Assembly (NCBI RefSeq): GCF_027244095.1
Contig: NC_069670.1
Coordinates: 14,713,320-14,777,319 of the forward strand
Reading direction: 5' to 3'
Length of the DNA: 64,000 bases
From: Hemicordylus capensis
Taxonomy: Eukaryota; Chordata; Lepidosauria; Squamata; Cordylidae
Positions within the stretch are counted from its first letter, which is position 1. The number at the start of each line of letters is the position of its first letter. The position numbers were made by a program, and so were the translations under genes. The notes beneath the pieces were generated by a model that saw nothing but the letters and a program-made list of their open reading frames with translations, was not told the DNA's origin and did no database searches. Shown here one piece after another: positions 12,401 through 23,708 of this stretch.

Positions 12401-14560
12401 ACCCGCGAGTGCAACAAGCCCGTCCCGCGCAACGGCGGCAAGTACTGCGAGGGGAAACGCACCCAATACCGCTCCTGCAATGTCCAGGATTGCCCTGACG
12501 GGAATGGTGAGAGGACGCCTTTTTCGCTTTAACATACCCTCCTAGACCACCTTTCTGCTTGATTGCGGAAAGGCAGCCCAGAGCTTTCAGTCGGCGCGCA
12601 AGCCGGTTTAAAAATGGAGACACAGGTAGTCAGAGAGGAGTTGTCTCCTCCATCTTTGGGCTGGCACGGAGCCAAGGAGTAGCAGCCCCACCTGCGCTGC
12701 CTGGCCAGCTGCCCTCACTAAGCCTCTGAGCAAAGTTCCACCTATGATTCTGAACACTCACTTCACTACTGAATGTGGAAAAGGTGACGGCATTCAGCCT
12801 GACTATAGAAATACAATTCAGTGATGCTACTACCTAAAACAGGGGTGCCTATTCTGCATCATAACATAAGAACATAAGAACGGCCCTGCTGGATCAAGCC
12901 CAAGGAAGCCCATCTAGTCCCGCATCTTGTTTCGCACAGTGGCCCACCAGAGGCTGCTGGGAAGTCCACAGGCAGGAGTTAAGGGCATGCCCTTCCTCCT
13001 GCTTTTACTCCCCTGCAACTGGTACTCAGAGGAATCCTGCCTCCGGGGCTGGAGGTGGCTTATAGCCCTCCGACTAGTAGCCGTTGATAGACCTCTCCTT
13101 CATGAAGTGATCCAAACCCCTCTTCAAGCCATCCAGGTGGTTGGCCGTCACCACATCATGTGGCAGAGAGTTCCACAAGCTGATTATGCGCTGTGTGAAA
13201 AAGTACTTCTGTTTGTTGGTCCTAGATTTCCTAGCCATCAATTTCATGGGATGACCCCTGGTTCTAGTGTGATGGGAGAGGGAGAAGAATTTCTCTCTCT
13301 CTCCACTTTCTCCACACCATGCATGGTTTTATAGACCTCTGACCACACTGCACAGAGGGCGTGTCTCATCACAGCCTCCTCCCCTCATTACAACGTGAAG
13401 CAAACTGACCCTGTGTGGGAATTTCCTTCCAGCCTTGACCTATCGCGAGCAGCAGTGTGCCGTCTACAACCACCGGGAGGACATGTTTAAAGGCTACCCT
13501 TCTCCCATGGACTGGGTGCCCCGCTACAGCGGTGTGTCTGAACACGACCAGTGCAAGCTGACCTGCCAATCTCATGCTCTTGGCTATTACTACGTCCTGC
13601 AACCACGGGTGAGTAGAGACTGGTCCTCCTGGGCTCAGGAGACGCTGAGATGAATTTATAGAGAAGTAGCCTTTTTTCCTTCTCTCTTTCAAAGTCAAGG
13701 GTCTGCAAGCCTGAACTGGAAGAGAGTATGTGGGTGGGTTAGAAGATGAAGGGGCTCAAAGGGCCAAGACCTGGGATAGGGAAGTGATCCCCCCCACCCC
13801 GTGACTCCCTAGGGCACCACACACTGACTCTCGCTCGGTTCTAGGTGGCTGATGGAACGCCCTGCTCCCCCGAATCCACCTCAGTCTGCGTCCAGGGACG
13901 CTGCGTCCACGCCGGCTGTGACCGCATCATCGGCTCCAAGAAGAAGTTTGACAAATGCATGGTCTGCGGAGGAGACAACTCTCGCTGCACCAAGATCTAC
14001 GGCTCCTTCACCAAACCCCAGTGAGTGGCATTTTCCCTGGGCTCTACTTCTGCTGTCCAACGCCTGGAATAAGCAGGACACCACAGAGGTCTCCAGAACC
14101 TCTGCAGCATTCCCAGAAGCTTACAGGTCTTGTGCGTGCAGGACCCTGTCGAAAGGATCCACAGAGAGTCCAGTTTATGGGCCCAGATTAAAACGATGCA
14201 TCGTTGGCACTTCAAAAAAAAATATATTTTTTAACGTTTTACCAAACCATTATGATTCCTGCTGAGTCAGAAGAGGTGCAACCCCATGCAGATTGCCCTA
14301 TAAAGACAAGGGGGCGGGCGGTGGGGGAGACTAGAGTGATGTACACCCTGAAAATCTGGTAGAAGTGGAAAGTTGCCATAGTCTATGATTTGAGTAGAGT
14401 TGCCCTAGCCCAGGGGTGGGCGTAAGTACCCTTGGCCCTCCGGCTGTTGCTGAACTACAACTCCCATCATGCCCAGCCACCATTTATTGGAACTGTAGTT
14501 CAACAACCGTTGGAGGCCCAAGTATGCCTACCCCTGCTCTAGCCCCATCTCTATGGCGAA

Positions 14561-14595
<35 letters not shown>

Positions 14596-15318
14596 GAAAT
14601 GAAGGAGCAAATGGCGTCTGAGAGCGGAAGTGCTCATAAGGGACTAGTCTTTTTCTATGGATTGGCCCCTTCGGGACACTTCGGGGTGGAGGTGGGGCGC
14701 TCTCGTCCCCCAGTTCTGGAAATCCCATTCAGCCCCGAACACGGCCCTCCTCTGTCCAAAAGGTGATCATTAGAGGGGCTCTGCACCTCTAGCCTGCTTG
14801 GCCAAGACTGACTCAGAGTCTCCATTTCAACTCATTCCTGATGATCTTTCTTCTCTCCCCCCCACCCCGCCACCAGGTACGGTTACAACGACGTGGTCAC
14901 CATCCCCGCAGGAGCCACCCACATCGTGATCCGCCAGAACAGCGGCTCCTCCTCCACCAGCGATGGCATCTACTTGGCCCTGCGCCGGCAGGACGGCTCT
15001 TACGCCCTCAACGGCAACTACATCCTGTCGCCCTCCGAGCAGGACGTCCACCTGCAGGGCGGCGTCGCCTTGCGCTACAACGGGGCCACCAAGGCCATGG
15101 AGGTGATCTCGGGCCGTGGGCCGCTACAAGAGCCTCTCACCCTCCAAGCCTTGGTGGTGTCGGACCAGAAGACGCCGCGCTTGAAGTATACGTTCTTCGT
15201 CCCCAAGCGCTCTAAGAGACCGCCCACCCAAGACAGCCCCAAGAGCCAGTCGATCCAGTGGCTGAAGCAGAAGGCCCGCATTTTAGAAATCCTAAGGAAC
15301 CGAAGAAGTGGCAAATAG
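3464..15318 (+). CDS. ADAMTS4: ADAMTS4 (aggrecanase-1), complete coding region in nine exons
   Basis: Secreted zinc metalloprotease that cleaves aggrecan and other proteoglycans in the extracellular matrix. Coding exons: 3464-4087, 7823-8146, 8447-8579, 9703-9870, 11175-11461, 12320-12506, 13433-13608, 13845-14020, 14877-15318. All introns are GT-AG and the phases agree, giving 838 aa against 837 in human. Order of parts: signal peptide ([10 protein letters not shown] start), prodomain with the cysteine-switch motif GPTCGV, furin site RRAK|R split by intron 1 at residues 205-209, and the catalytic domain. The zinc site [12 protein letters not shown] (H358, E359) spans exons 3-4. Then come a disintegrin-like region, one thrombospondin repeat from residue 513 ([17 protein letters not shown], with C-mannosylation and O-fucosylation motifs), a Cys-rich region ([13 protein letters not shown]) and a spacer. 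There is no C-terminal thrombospondin repeat, as expected for ADAMTS4. An in-frame ATG lies at 3416, but 3464 has the better Kozak context and follows an acceptor-like site. Confidence 0.97.
4284..4475 (+). repeat. tRNA-headed SINE in ADAMTS4 intron 1
   Basis: A tRNA-like head with A-box-like sequence (GCTAGAGCATCTG) and B-box-like GGTTCAATTCC is followed by the family body (ACTCCTGCC, CTGCCAGTCAGTGTAGAC) and a tail ending in GCAGCTTCCTA. A 5S-headed copy in the opposite orientation starts about 25 bases further on. Confidence 0.85.
4500..4800 (-). repeat. 5S-headed SINE in ADAMTS4 intron 1
   Basis: Full-length reverse copy. Reading right to left it holds a leader AGAGGAGAGC.GGTC, a 5S-derived head (TTAGCTAAGCAGGGTC, ATGGGAGAC), the body, and a tail ending in GGCAGCTCCC. 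It faces the tRNA-headed copy at 4284-4475 tail to tail. Confidence 0.88.
4800..7822. other. Rest of ADAMTS4 intron 1
   Basis: No exon is visible between the end of exon 1 and exon 2 at 7823. The stretch holds a GA/CT-rich tract near 5766-5798, a (GAG)n repeat at 6737-6766, and a palindromic MITE remnant at about 7236-7312 ('actacaactcccatcat' facing its complement). The remainder is unremarkable. Confidence 0.6.
6737..6766 (+). repeat. (GAG)n microsatellite
   Basis: Ten GAG units in ADAMTS4 intron 1. Confidence 0.95.
9225..9335 (-). repeat. CR1/L2-clade LINE 3' end fragment
   Basis: The plus strand reads 'catttatatactgcct...gggcagttcacaat', the reverse complement of the usual LINE 3' end in this window (GGCGGT.TATAAAT). 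It lies in ADAMTS4 intron 3. Assigned by resemblance to other copies here. Confidence 0.6.
10499..11132. repeat. Nested 5S-headed SINE pair in ADAMTS4 intron 4
   Basis: A plus-strand copy runs 10499-10744 to 'gccgctgccagt'. It is broken by a complete minus-strand copy (about 10745-11055), and its tail then resumes at about 11056-11132 (CAGTTTGGGCAGAC to GGGCTGCTTCCTA). The repeated 'ccagt' on both sides fits a short target duplication. The two arms can pair over about 240 bases in the nascent transcript. Confidence 0.85.
11848..11902. repeat. (CA)n / CAGACA microsatellite
   Basis: An interrupted CA repeat with GACA units in ADAMTS4 intron 5. Confidence 0.9.
11970..12065 (+). repeat. MIR-like/tRNA-derived SINE fragment
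   Basis: A B-box-like GGTTCGAACCTCG is followed by 'cctctgccac' and 'gaggtggcctta', resembling the tRNA-related and core parts of MIR-type SINEs. The fragment is short and diverged. Confidence 0.4.
12861..13330 (+). repeat. CR1-like interspersed repeat
   Basis: Starts 'aacataagaacggccctgct' and contains 'cacagtggccca.cagaggc', 'gtgtgaaaaagtactt' and 'tttcatgggatgacccctgg'. The same family occurs at 38540-38925 (+), 30330-30625 (-) and, more diverged, 46430-46950 (+). The 'gtgaaaaagtacttc...tttgttggtcct' block recalls CR1 LINE 3' regions in birds and reptiles; the family name is inferred. Confidence 0.55.
14411..14536. mobile_element. hAT-like palindromic MITE in ADAMTS4 intron 8
   Basis: Its ends CAGGGGTGGGC... 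and ...CTACCCCTG are inverted, and the middle is 'ctacaactcccatcatgccc' facing its complement. Flanks CCCTAGCC (14403-14410) and CTCTAGCC (14537-14544) match at 7 of 8 positions, as expected of an 8-bp hAT target duplication. Confidence 0.7.
14562..14591 (+). repeat. (TC)n microsatellite
   Basis: Fifteen CT units in ADAMTS4 intron 8, 25 bases right of the MITE. Confidence 0.95.
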
Positions 15319-17820
15319 ACCCACGGGGGGGTTCTGGGCGGGCCGCAAAGGTGGTCTTTGCCCCTCCAAACCACAAAGGGGTACATAGGGAGGGAGTGGT
15401 CCAGAGCATGACGATATGCCCTTCCAAAGATGACCAACTGCATCTCCTCTCCCTCTTTCCCACAAGGGACCCTAAGCAGCTTGCAAGCGGGTGCCACGTT
15501 AGTCTCTGCACACTCAGGGCCCTTCCAAAACCATCCACAGCTTGTCACGGTCCCTTTCTGGCCTGCTCGGCTCTGCCTGGATGCTTGGTGACTCAGGACG
15601 CCAACCAAGGAAGCCAAGGGAAGCCTAAGAACTGTGTTACTCGCGTGGTCTTCTTGGCCGATCAGGCCCCACCCATCTCCTCCCTGGGGAAACTGCAAGG
15701 ACTATGGGGTGATAAATCAGACTCTGAACTCTCCGGGGAAGGGAAGAGGGCGCCACACCTCTCTCATTCCAAGTTTGGGAGAGGCCAGCACCAGCCGTCC
15801 GTGGCACAGAGAGACACTGGACACTGGTTTTTTTAAAGGCGTTCCTTTGGGCTTAGCCAAGCACCTTCCACAGGCTGGGCTTTATGACCCCCCACCCCAT
15901 GGTAGCTATACCATTGGAGCTGACAGATTCCTGTGCTGTATTTATTATTGGGTTTATTTATTTGCCGCTCTGGCTATGTAGAGTATGAGTTGTGGGGAGG
16001 GGATCTCTCTCGCGCGCTCTCTCTTTTTACCAGAAAAAAGCAAAGCAAGCAACGCTCCTCAGCTCTCACTGAAACTTGGCAAGTTCACACCACACATTTT
16101 CTAGGACAGCCAGGAAATGTGCTTGAGTTGGTGGTGTCTACCTCAGCGTCTTAGCGCCTTCTCCTCCTCCTCCCTCTGCCCCCTTCACAAGTAACTCTTT
16201 CCTCGGCCCCTAAGCCCTCTTTGAGCGGTCTCTGTGGGGACGGCCAAGCCTGCCCGCTTCTGGCAGTTGTGGGTTTGCCTGTGGCACTGACTCGGCACCA
16301 GAGAAATTACAAGCCTTGGCTTGGGAGCAATCCAGCCCCAAAGCTGTGGGCCCAAAGGCCTCTCCCACAACATCCTGGCCTCCATCCCCAAAGGGGAGGG
16401 AAAGGGTTAGGCCCTCTCTCTCATGCATGCCGCTGCTGTGGCCTGCACAGTGGGCCAACCCAAAAACGGCACAGAGAGGCTAAGGCGAGGAATTTACCCT
16501 TCGGCCCAGAGAATGCTGTGTCTGGGCTGGTTCCCAGGATCACAGGCTGCAAGTGGAGTGGACACCCCGGACATCACGGCCCAGAAGGCACTCTCCACAG
16601 CATTTGCAAGAGAGTAAGCAGCGGCTTCACTCAAAGTGACCACTGAACACACCCTTTTTTTAAGCCTCTAAAATCAAATCGATGGGGAGATCCACAGGCA
16701 CAGGGGACAGTTCCTTGCAACGTCGCAAAAATGGGAGTGAAATTCAGCGGAGCAAGGGGGAAATGGGACACGGGACCCCAACTATCAGAGAGGGAAAGAG
16801 TGCCTTGGGGGTCCTGGGTTCTCCCCGTGTGCCACGTGGCTTCACAGAGCACCGAGGGGGCTGCACTGAAGCCCGGATTCCACAGTGCACGCCAGCCTCT
16901 GGTGGGGCCTGTCTCAGCAGCTCCCTTGGCGGGGGCCCTCCGCACAGGCTACTGCTGCCCACCCAGCCATTCACAGCTGCACTGGATCTCAATCCTCTCC
17001 CTGGTGCAATCCCTGCCAGAGCTCTTCCCCTCCCTCGCCTTTCCTCTCACAGCAGCCCTTTTGTCCTTTCCTCCCCAGCCCCACAAACAAGTACACGAAA
17101 CAACGGCCTATTCTTCCTCCGTCCACCCTGTCTCCACTCTGCTCCCTTCCGCCCCTTTCTAGACTGTCAGCCCCTTGGGGCAGGGACCAGTCCTCTGTCA
17201 CACACACACACACACAACCGCCACTCCCGAGGAGAAGCAGAGGTGCCAAGACAGCAAAGACTCTTTTAGGGCGATATCTTACCGTCCCTTTCAAAACACT
17301 GCCCTAGAACTGTTAAGGAAGCAGGACTCCTCCTGGGTTCATCTTCCTAGGAGGAGCAGAAGAGCCAGAAATGCCAGGAACAAAGTTCCCCCCGTCCTGA
17401 CTTCTCCCTTGGCAAAGCTGTGCTAAGCCTGAGTTGTGCCTGTGAACTATGCCCATGCTGGGGCGAGACCCCTAGAATTTCTCCCTGGAGGGGGTGAATC
17501 TAATTTAAACCTCTGTAGAATCAGAGGGTGGGGGGGAAAACCCCAAGCCTTCACAGTTTCTGCCCTGGGGCGGTCTTTCGCCCGCAATACATGTCCCAGC
17601 CAGGAGACTGATGCTGAAGGTTAATAATTTAATTAAGTTATGATTTAACGAGCAGCAATAAATGGCCTACCGGCCCTGTGGCAAAACACCTCCCCTCCGC
17701 AAGAGCTGGAGGGTGGTGGTGTTTCAACCAGTTTTGTATAAGTGGCATGTTAATATTAATAATTATTGAGGTGTGTGTGTTTTTTAAATAATAATAATAA
17801 AACTTCCCAGGTTATTTAAT
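15319..17820 (+). other. Probable ADAMTS4 3' UTR
   Basis: No further coding exon follows the stop at 15316-15318. An AU-rich patch at 15938-15964 holds ATTTA twice. AATAAA signals at 17657-17662 and 17796-17801 are the first clean poly(A) candidates, which gives a 3' UTR of about 2.3-2.5 kb. No dispersed repeat is evident here, unlike most other non-coding parts of the window, and this supports retention as transcript sequence. Confidence 0.5.
17657..17801 (+). terminator. Candidate ADAMTS4 poly(A) signals
   Basis: Two AATAAA hexamers, at 17657-17662 and 17796-17801, the second inside an ATAATAATAATAAAA run and followed by 'tgtgtggttc'. Either could end the ADAMTS4 transcript. Confidence 0.45.
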
Positions 17821-18300
17821 GCTATTTATAAACCCACTTTTGGTCCGTGTGGTTCTTTCTAAGGACTCCGTTCTATGGCTACCCTTAGCAATCAGTATTT
17901 GGGGATGGGACTGAAAAAAGGTTTTTTTAAAATGTCCTTTTTCTGGGCTTGGGGAAGAGTTAGAAGCAAGAGCGAAGGTCGTCTGCATCCATAGCCTCCT
18001 TTCTATTGGAAACAGAGCCCCCCGGAAGCAGTAAGGCAGTCAGTTCTAAGAGAAAGCACAGGCATCTTCATGGCAAACAGGTCTATCACTGGCTAGTCCT
18101 TGCAGAGCCTCTGTGGTGGAACTCCCATGTGGGGAGGCAGATTACCACTGAATACTACGCATTATTGCCTTTGCGTCCTGCTTAAGGGCTTCCCAGGAAG
18201 CTGCGGCCACTGCATGAAACTTCTGTGCCCCCTTGGGTCTCTCACTCGGCAAGGCTCTCCTTAAGCAGGCCCTACCGATTCCCAGACAGAGACTGCTGCT

Positions 18301-18615
18301 AAGGAGAGGAGAGCTGGTCTTGTGGTAGCAAGCATGACTTGTCCCCATAGCTAAGCAGGGTCTGCCCTGGTTGCATATGAATGGGAGACTTGATGTGTGA
18401 GCACTGCAAGCTATTCCTCTCAGGGGATGATGGAGCCGCTCTGGGAAGAGCAGAAGGTTCCAAGTTCCCTCCCTGGCAGCATCTCCAAGAGAGGGCTGAG
18501 AGAGATTCCTGCCTGCAACCTTGGAGAAGCCGCTGCCAGTCTGTGAAGACAATCCTGAGCTAGGTAGACCACTGGTCTGACTCAGTCTATGGCAGTTTCC
18601 TATGTTCCTATGTAT
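18301..18615 (+). repeat. 5S-headed SINE, full-length exemplar
   Basis: The leader GGAGAGGAGAGCTGGTCTTG precedes a 5S rRNA-derived segment: box-A-like TAGCTAAGCAGGGT (18348-18361), intermediate element, and box-C-like TGAATGGGAGAC (18378-18389). Then follows a tRNA-SINE-like block ('agaaggttccaagttccctccctggc', 18451-18478), the shared body, and a tail ending 'ggcagtttcctatgttcctatg'. Compare real 5S rRNA, 'gaagctaagcagggtcgggcctggtt...ggatgggagac'. Confidence 0.88.
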
Positions 18616-21571
18616 GGAAGAGAGAAGCAGACAGTAAGCAATAAGGAAACTGAGCTCTGGCCAACAGCTCACAATCTCTCATGGGCGAGGATCATGCAGC
18701 AGAAAGCAAGATTTCAATTCCCAACAGCAAGACACCCCACCCGCGGGCCCGAAATATATACCTCTCCACATAAGCAAATGAGCCTCGTCGCAGGGAGGGA
18801 TGCAGGGCACACACGGGGTCAAATGCTTGGCCCACATTTGCTGGGGCCATGCACTCAGGCGCTCCTAGGCAGTCACTCGCCGGCTAGGACTTCCAAGCAG
18901 CACGGGGTGGGAGACCTTCCTTTGACCGGGTCCAGGGCTGGGGTGGCCAGCTGGCCGCTCGCCCACCCCCGAAGCAAGGTCCCTGAGTGGCAGGCCTGGA
19001 TTTGGCTGAAAGCATGCGGGGGGGGGGGGGCGGAGTGGGGGCTGGGGGGAAGCTAGGCCACGTTTTCACTGGCAGGAAGCGAAAGCGAGGGGTTGGGGAG
19101 CGGAAGAAAGTTTTCCAGTGTAAGGAAAGCAGTCTGTGCTTTGATGCCTATCTTGGGATTTCACATGGAATGCCTGAATCCCGAGCGTGCATACGCACTG
19201 CACAACTCCGCAAGCATTACGGCACCTGTCTTATCAAGAGACGGACCTGTCACAAAGGGGTCGGTTCGAACACCACCGATACACACACTTCGGAGTGCCG
19301 TACTGTACACCCCGCTGCCCAGCTGGAGCGCTCCACCAGAGGACAGAAACGGGCGATGTCATGCTATTTTCCTCCGCCCGCCCCCACCGCCGAAAGAGTA
19401 TCCTCACCCTGCCTGACGGTTGGTTTGGATACCTGACCAGCTGGGCCTACGCGCCTACGGAAGCGGAGATTCCGGGCCACACTGGTCTGAAAGGAAGGAG
19501 GCCCCAAGGGTCAGGACAAGAGGAAGGACTGTTGCCACATCCCCCCCCCCTCCTCTGCCTCAGATCTTCTTTCCAGACATTCTCCTCCTCCATCACTTTC
19601 TCTGACTCATCCCCCTGCTGAAAGGCTCCCAGGCCTGGTTCCAAATCCCCAAGCCTCCCAAGGCCGCCAGAGCGGAGGATCAAATTTCAGAGCCCACAAT
19701 GGAGGCTACAATTTCCATTCCTGGTGCTGGATGGAAGGAGGCTGTTGGTGGAACTGGGTCAGGGAGCTGGAACTGGTTTTTTTTTTTTTTAAATCACAAT
19801 CAAGGCGGCTGCAAAACTGAAGTTATGGAGCCGGGGTGTGGGTGTGGGGTGGGTGTATTATCCAGAGGGGCCAAGAGTCACAAAGAGGCAGAATTTGCCC
19901 AGAAAACAGTTTTTAAATAAGCCTTGCTGTAACACAAATAACAAGCCTATACAGAGATGGCCTGTCATATTAATACTGAAGAATCTTCCCAACAGCACAC
20001 TCCTGTGGTCCAGCCTCCAGAAATACCTTTTCAGCCAGGTGGCTGGGGATACACTGAGCCATGAAAGGCCCTTCCCCTCACTTGCATCCTTGCTACCTGC
20101 AGACTAGTCACACACACACACACACAACCCCCTGGACAACTGCATGGCTGAGCTCCCTGGGACCGCCTGCCCTGACACTTCACTCAAGCCCATATGAAGC
20201 GCTGCCTGCTGGGTTAGATCTGCGATGGCCCATTCACACACGCAAACCATCACTGGATGTTGCAGCTGTTGGGGGCCGGGGGAACATGCATGGTGTAAAG
20301 CCACAGGGTCTCTACCAAGTGCAATGGTCACTGCAAGCCTGTCAACGGACAGCTGCATAAGGGCGCCTGCTTCTCTTCCCCCCGCGTATGCTTGCTCACA
20401 CTGCTGATCAAGGGAACTGGGATTCTCTCCAGAGAAACTTGGGAGGTTCTTCTCGAGTGAGGTGGGTCAGATTCCAGGCTTGAAGGATCTACATTGCCCT
20501 GTTTTTAACTAGGACCCACAACCAACCCCAAGAAACAACTGGAGGCGGGCGCAAGAAGGGGCAAAGCTAGGTACAAAACGGCGGCTCAGAGGCTGAGCCC
20601 TCCACCACTGCCTGCACCCCAAGAGCCATGCACCGGAATAACCTGCAAGCACGAGTATAAATCTATGTGTGAGTGACGACAGAGCAGGGATTTCAACAGC
20701 CTGATTGAAGAGCAAGTTCAAGTTCCACTGTTCTAAAAACTGGGCGTCAAAAACCCTTGTCAATGTACTGCCAATGCACCCTGCAAGTTAGCCAGCAGTC
20801 TGCCAGTGGATCCTTATGGGCTCCCCCCCCCACCTTGTGTAGGGACCTGTACATGACACCGAGGAAGGAATGGGGCCGCTCAAAGCCACCACTGCACCGC
20901 CGAAGCAAATCAGCTGGTACGAAGCAAAGGACTCTACATCTTGGTAATGTCAATTTCAGTTTATTTTTATTTTTAAGAAGGGTGCATAGCCTTCCACACG
21001 CCAGAGATCGGCAGACACTGCCTCAGCTCTCCCAACGTTTTGTTCACGTGGCTACCTAGTTCCAGGGGTCGGGGGTTCAGCCCCTCAGGTGGCCCTTCGT
21101 CCTGCCACAGGACAAACTGAATACATCACTCAAAGAAAGCACATCTGCACAAGCTCTTCCTGGACCTACCCTGGTCTCAGCATTCAGCTTGCCTGGACCA
21201 ACCTTTTTTTTTTGGTATGCTATTATTTTCCATTCTACCTCACTGCAGACACAGCCACAAGCCAAGGGTCTGGAATTCTGCCCCAAAGCCAAAACACAAC
21301 AACAACCCTAAACCCAATTAAATATTCCTCACTGAGCAACTGGAATAAAGGATGCAGAGTTTATGTTACATTCAATGTCCACAATTTCCAGAGCAGCACG
21401 ATTTGCTTTTACTACTGTTTTTTTTTTTTTTTAAAGGGATTCATTGCACAGCTTTGACTGGAAGAGGAAGAGAGTGGAAAGCAAAGTGCATCAAACCCAC
21501 AGCAGGGAAGAGCGACAGGAGTATAAGAAAAGAATACTGTGTTATGAAAACAAAGCAATGGAACAGTGCTG

Positions 21572-21732
21572 TGGTTCGGTGCTAGAGCCTCTACGGATGC
21601 AGGGGGTTCCAGGTTCAAGGGCTGGGCAAGACTCCTGCCCGAAACCTGGGATAACTGCTGCCAGTCAGTGCGGAATATAATGGCCTTGGTCGGACCAGGC
21701 GTCTGACTCAGTACAAGGCAACTTCCTACGTA
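21572..21732 (+). repeat. tRNA-headed SINE copy
   Basis: Head 'gtggttcggtgctagagcct' and B-box-like GGTTCAAGGGC lead into the family body and tail (CTGCCAGTCAGTGCGGA, GTCTGACTCAGTACAAGGCA). Confidence 0.75.
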
Positions 21733-23169
21733 AGAGCAAAGATTCCATGTCGTCTCGCGCTCTCTTGGCACCACAGATGCCCCCCACTTCCTGTAGGTCA
21801 CGCGAGCGAAAAACTGACTTGCTTCCTGTGCAAGTGCCAGGCGGCTTTTCAGACAGCAGGCTTTACTACAAGGCTTTACTGCGAGCTCGGGGCATGACGG
21901 ATACTCCCATGCAAAAAGAGGATTTTTTTTTTTTAACCCCGGACATAAATCGGGCTAGGTTCCAATACAGAGGGGGGAACCCGAACCATGTGTGAAGCGC
22001 TCTCTGAAACATCGCACGGACTTCGGGGTAAATCTGGCCGATATGTGAATGCGCACCCAGCCTCCCAAAGTGAAGTCGCGGCGAAGCGGCCGTCTGAAAA
22101 AGCTCCAGGCTTTTCTTCTTCGACAGAGCACACGGCATCTAGCCCGAAAATGAAGCAGCATGTCCAAATACAACCTGAGCAGCTGCAGAACATCTCAGGG
22201 GCATCCTTAACTTCCCCTGCAACACGATGGCTGTCTGCAGGGCAGGCAGTCAATTGCTCACCACTCCCACCTGGCTACGCCCTGCATTTGGGCCTTCGTC
22301 TAGACCTTTGCTAATTGTGATAATTCTCTCTCATAAATGCAAGATAAATGGTTCCCCTTCTCCTCCTCCTCACACCCTCTATTCATTTCACAGTTCAAAG
22401 TTCACGGTTCCAAACTGGCTTGCCAAGTTTCAAGCGAAGCCAGATCCTGGCTGGATACGGGGTGGCAGGCGGGAGGGCAGAGAAGTCTTCTTAAACTAAG
22501 CAGAACTGAATCAAAGCAAAGGGCACAAATTAAAGCAGATGCAGCAACAGAGCCCCGTGGAACGTAAAACTGGCGACGTTGTGCTACGAACCCTCAAAAG
22601 CAGCAGCAGCATTGCTGGGGTGAAGCGCATCAGACGGAAGCAGCAGCTGATACGAAGGGCACTGGATTCTAAAGGGGACACAGCTCTGGTGCTTTTGTTC
22701 CCATGTAAGATGCAGCTCCGAGGTCTAAGTGGGGAGGGGGGGCGATTTTAGAGGTGCAGCTTTCCCCAGTGCTGCAGCACCAAGGCAGGAGAAGCTGCAC
22801 CTACTCCTCAAAGACGCGTCCTTTTCCAGTTACCAAAGGCTCAGGTGCCAACCTGGGCTGAAGAACAGAACCGCAGTGCTGTTAAGCTTTGCCGAGGCCC
22901 AAACCTGGTCACTGAATGCACAATCTGAAAGCCACGATCATAAAAACACCACCCACCTGCTGTGTCCGCTGGGAGGCCTTGTTTCACACCCTCTTGCCTT
23001 AGGAGGTGCATTCGGCTGGGATGCAGGAAAGGAGCTGTGTACAGACTGCAGAATACTCTCCTGCAACAGACCCAGGCACCCTCCCTCCTGTTAAGTGGGT
23101 GACAAAGACGCATTGGTTCTGACAAGCGTTCAGTTAAGATGTGATTTTCACCATGGTTTAGATGTGGTA

Positions 23170-23325
23170 GTGGCATGGTTTTAAACGTGCTGTGCTTTCC
23201 AGCTGTACTGTTTATTTTGTTCTGATGTACCATATTTAATGTCTTTTAGATTTGTTGTGATCCGTCTTTTTTTTTTTTTTAAAAAAGGTCTGAAAGGCGG
23301 GTTACAAAAGTGTTCAATAAATAGG
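23170..23325 (+). repeat. LINE 3' end fragment
   Basis: 'gatttgttgtgatccgtc', a T-rich run, 'ctgaaaggcgggttacaaaag' and 'ttcaataaata' follow the usual CR1/L2-type 3' end. Confidence 0.55.
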
Positions 23326-23648
23326 CGGGAAACCCAACCCCTCAGGACTAAGGAGCAACATGCAAGACAAACAGGGCTGATTCTATGAAAAAGAAGGTAG
23401 ACAGGGAATCCCTGGAATGTGTGGGGGAGGAATTTTTTTTTAAAAATGACAAAGCCATCCCTTTTGCCAGGCTCAACATCTGTAGTAGAAGCCTCCTGAG
23501 ATATGAAAGAAAATCAAACACAAAAACAAGAGCTGGAAGGTGTAGCTATCCCATCCCTGCACGCCTCCCCCAGCATTACGTCCTGATTTTGCTTCCAAGG
23601 CAGCCAAAACACTTGGCAGGATGGGGCAAGGGGCAAGCACTGAAAAGC

Positions 23649-23649
<1 letters not shown>

Positions 23650-23706
<57 letters not shown>
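23650..23706. repeat. (AC)28 microsatellite
   Basis: About 57 bases of uninterrupted CA dinucleotide, the longest pure microsatellite in the window. Expected to vary in length between individuals. Confidence 0.97.

Positions 23707-23708
<2 letters not shown>

Noticed and set aside
23650-23706. Regular repeat as part of a CRISPR-like or satellite array
   Set aside because: A pure CA dinucleotide microsatellite without spacers or longer period.
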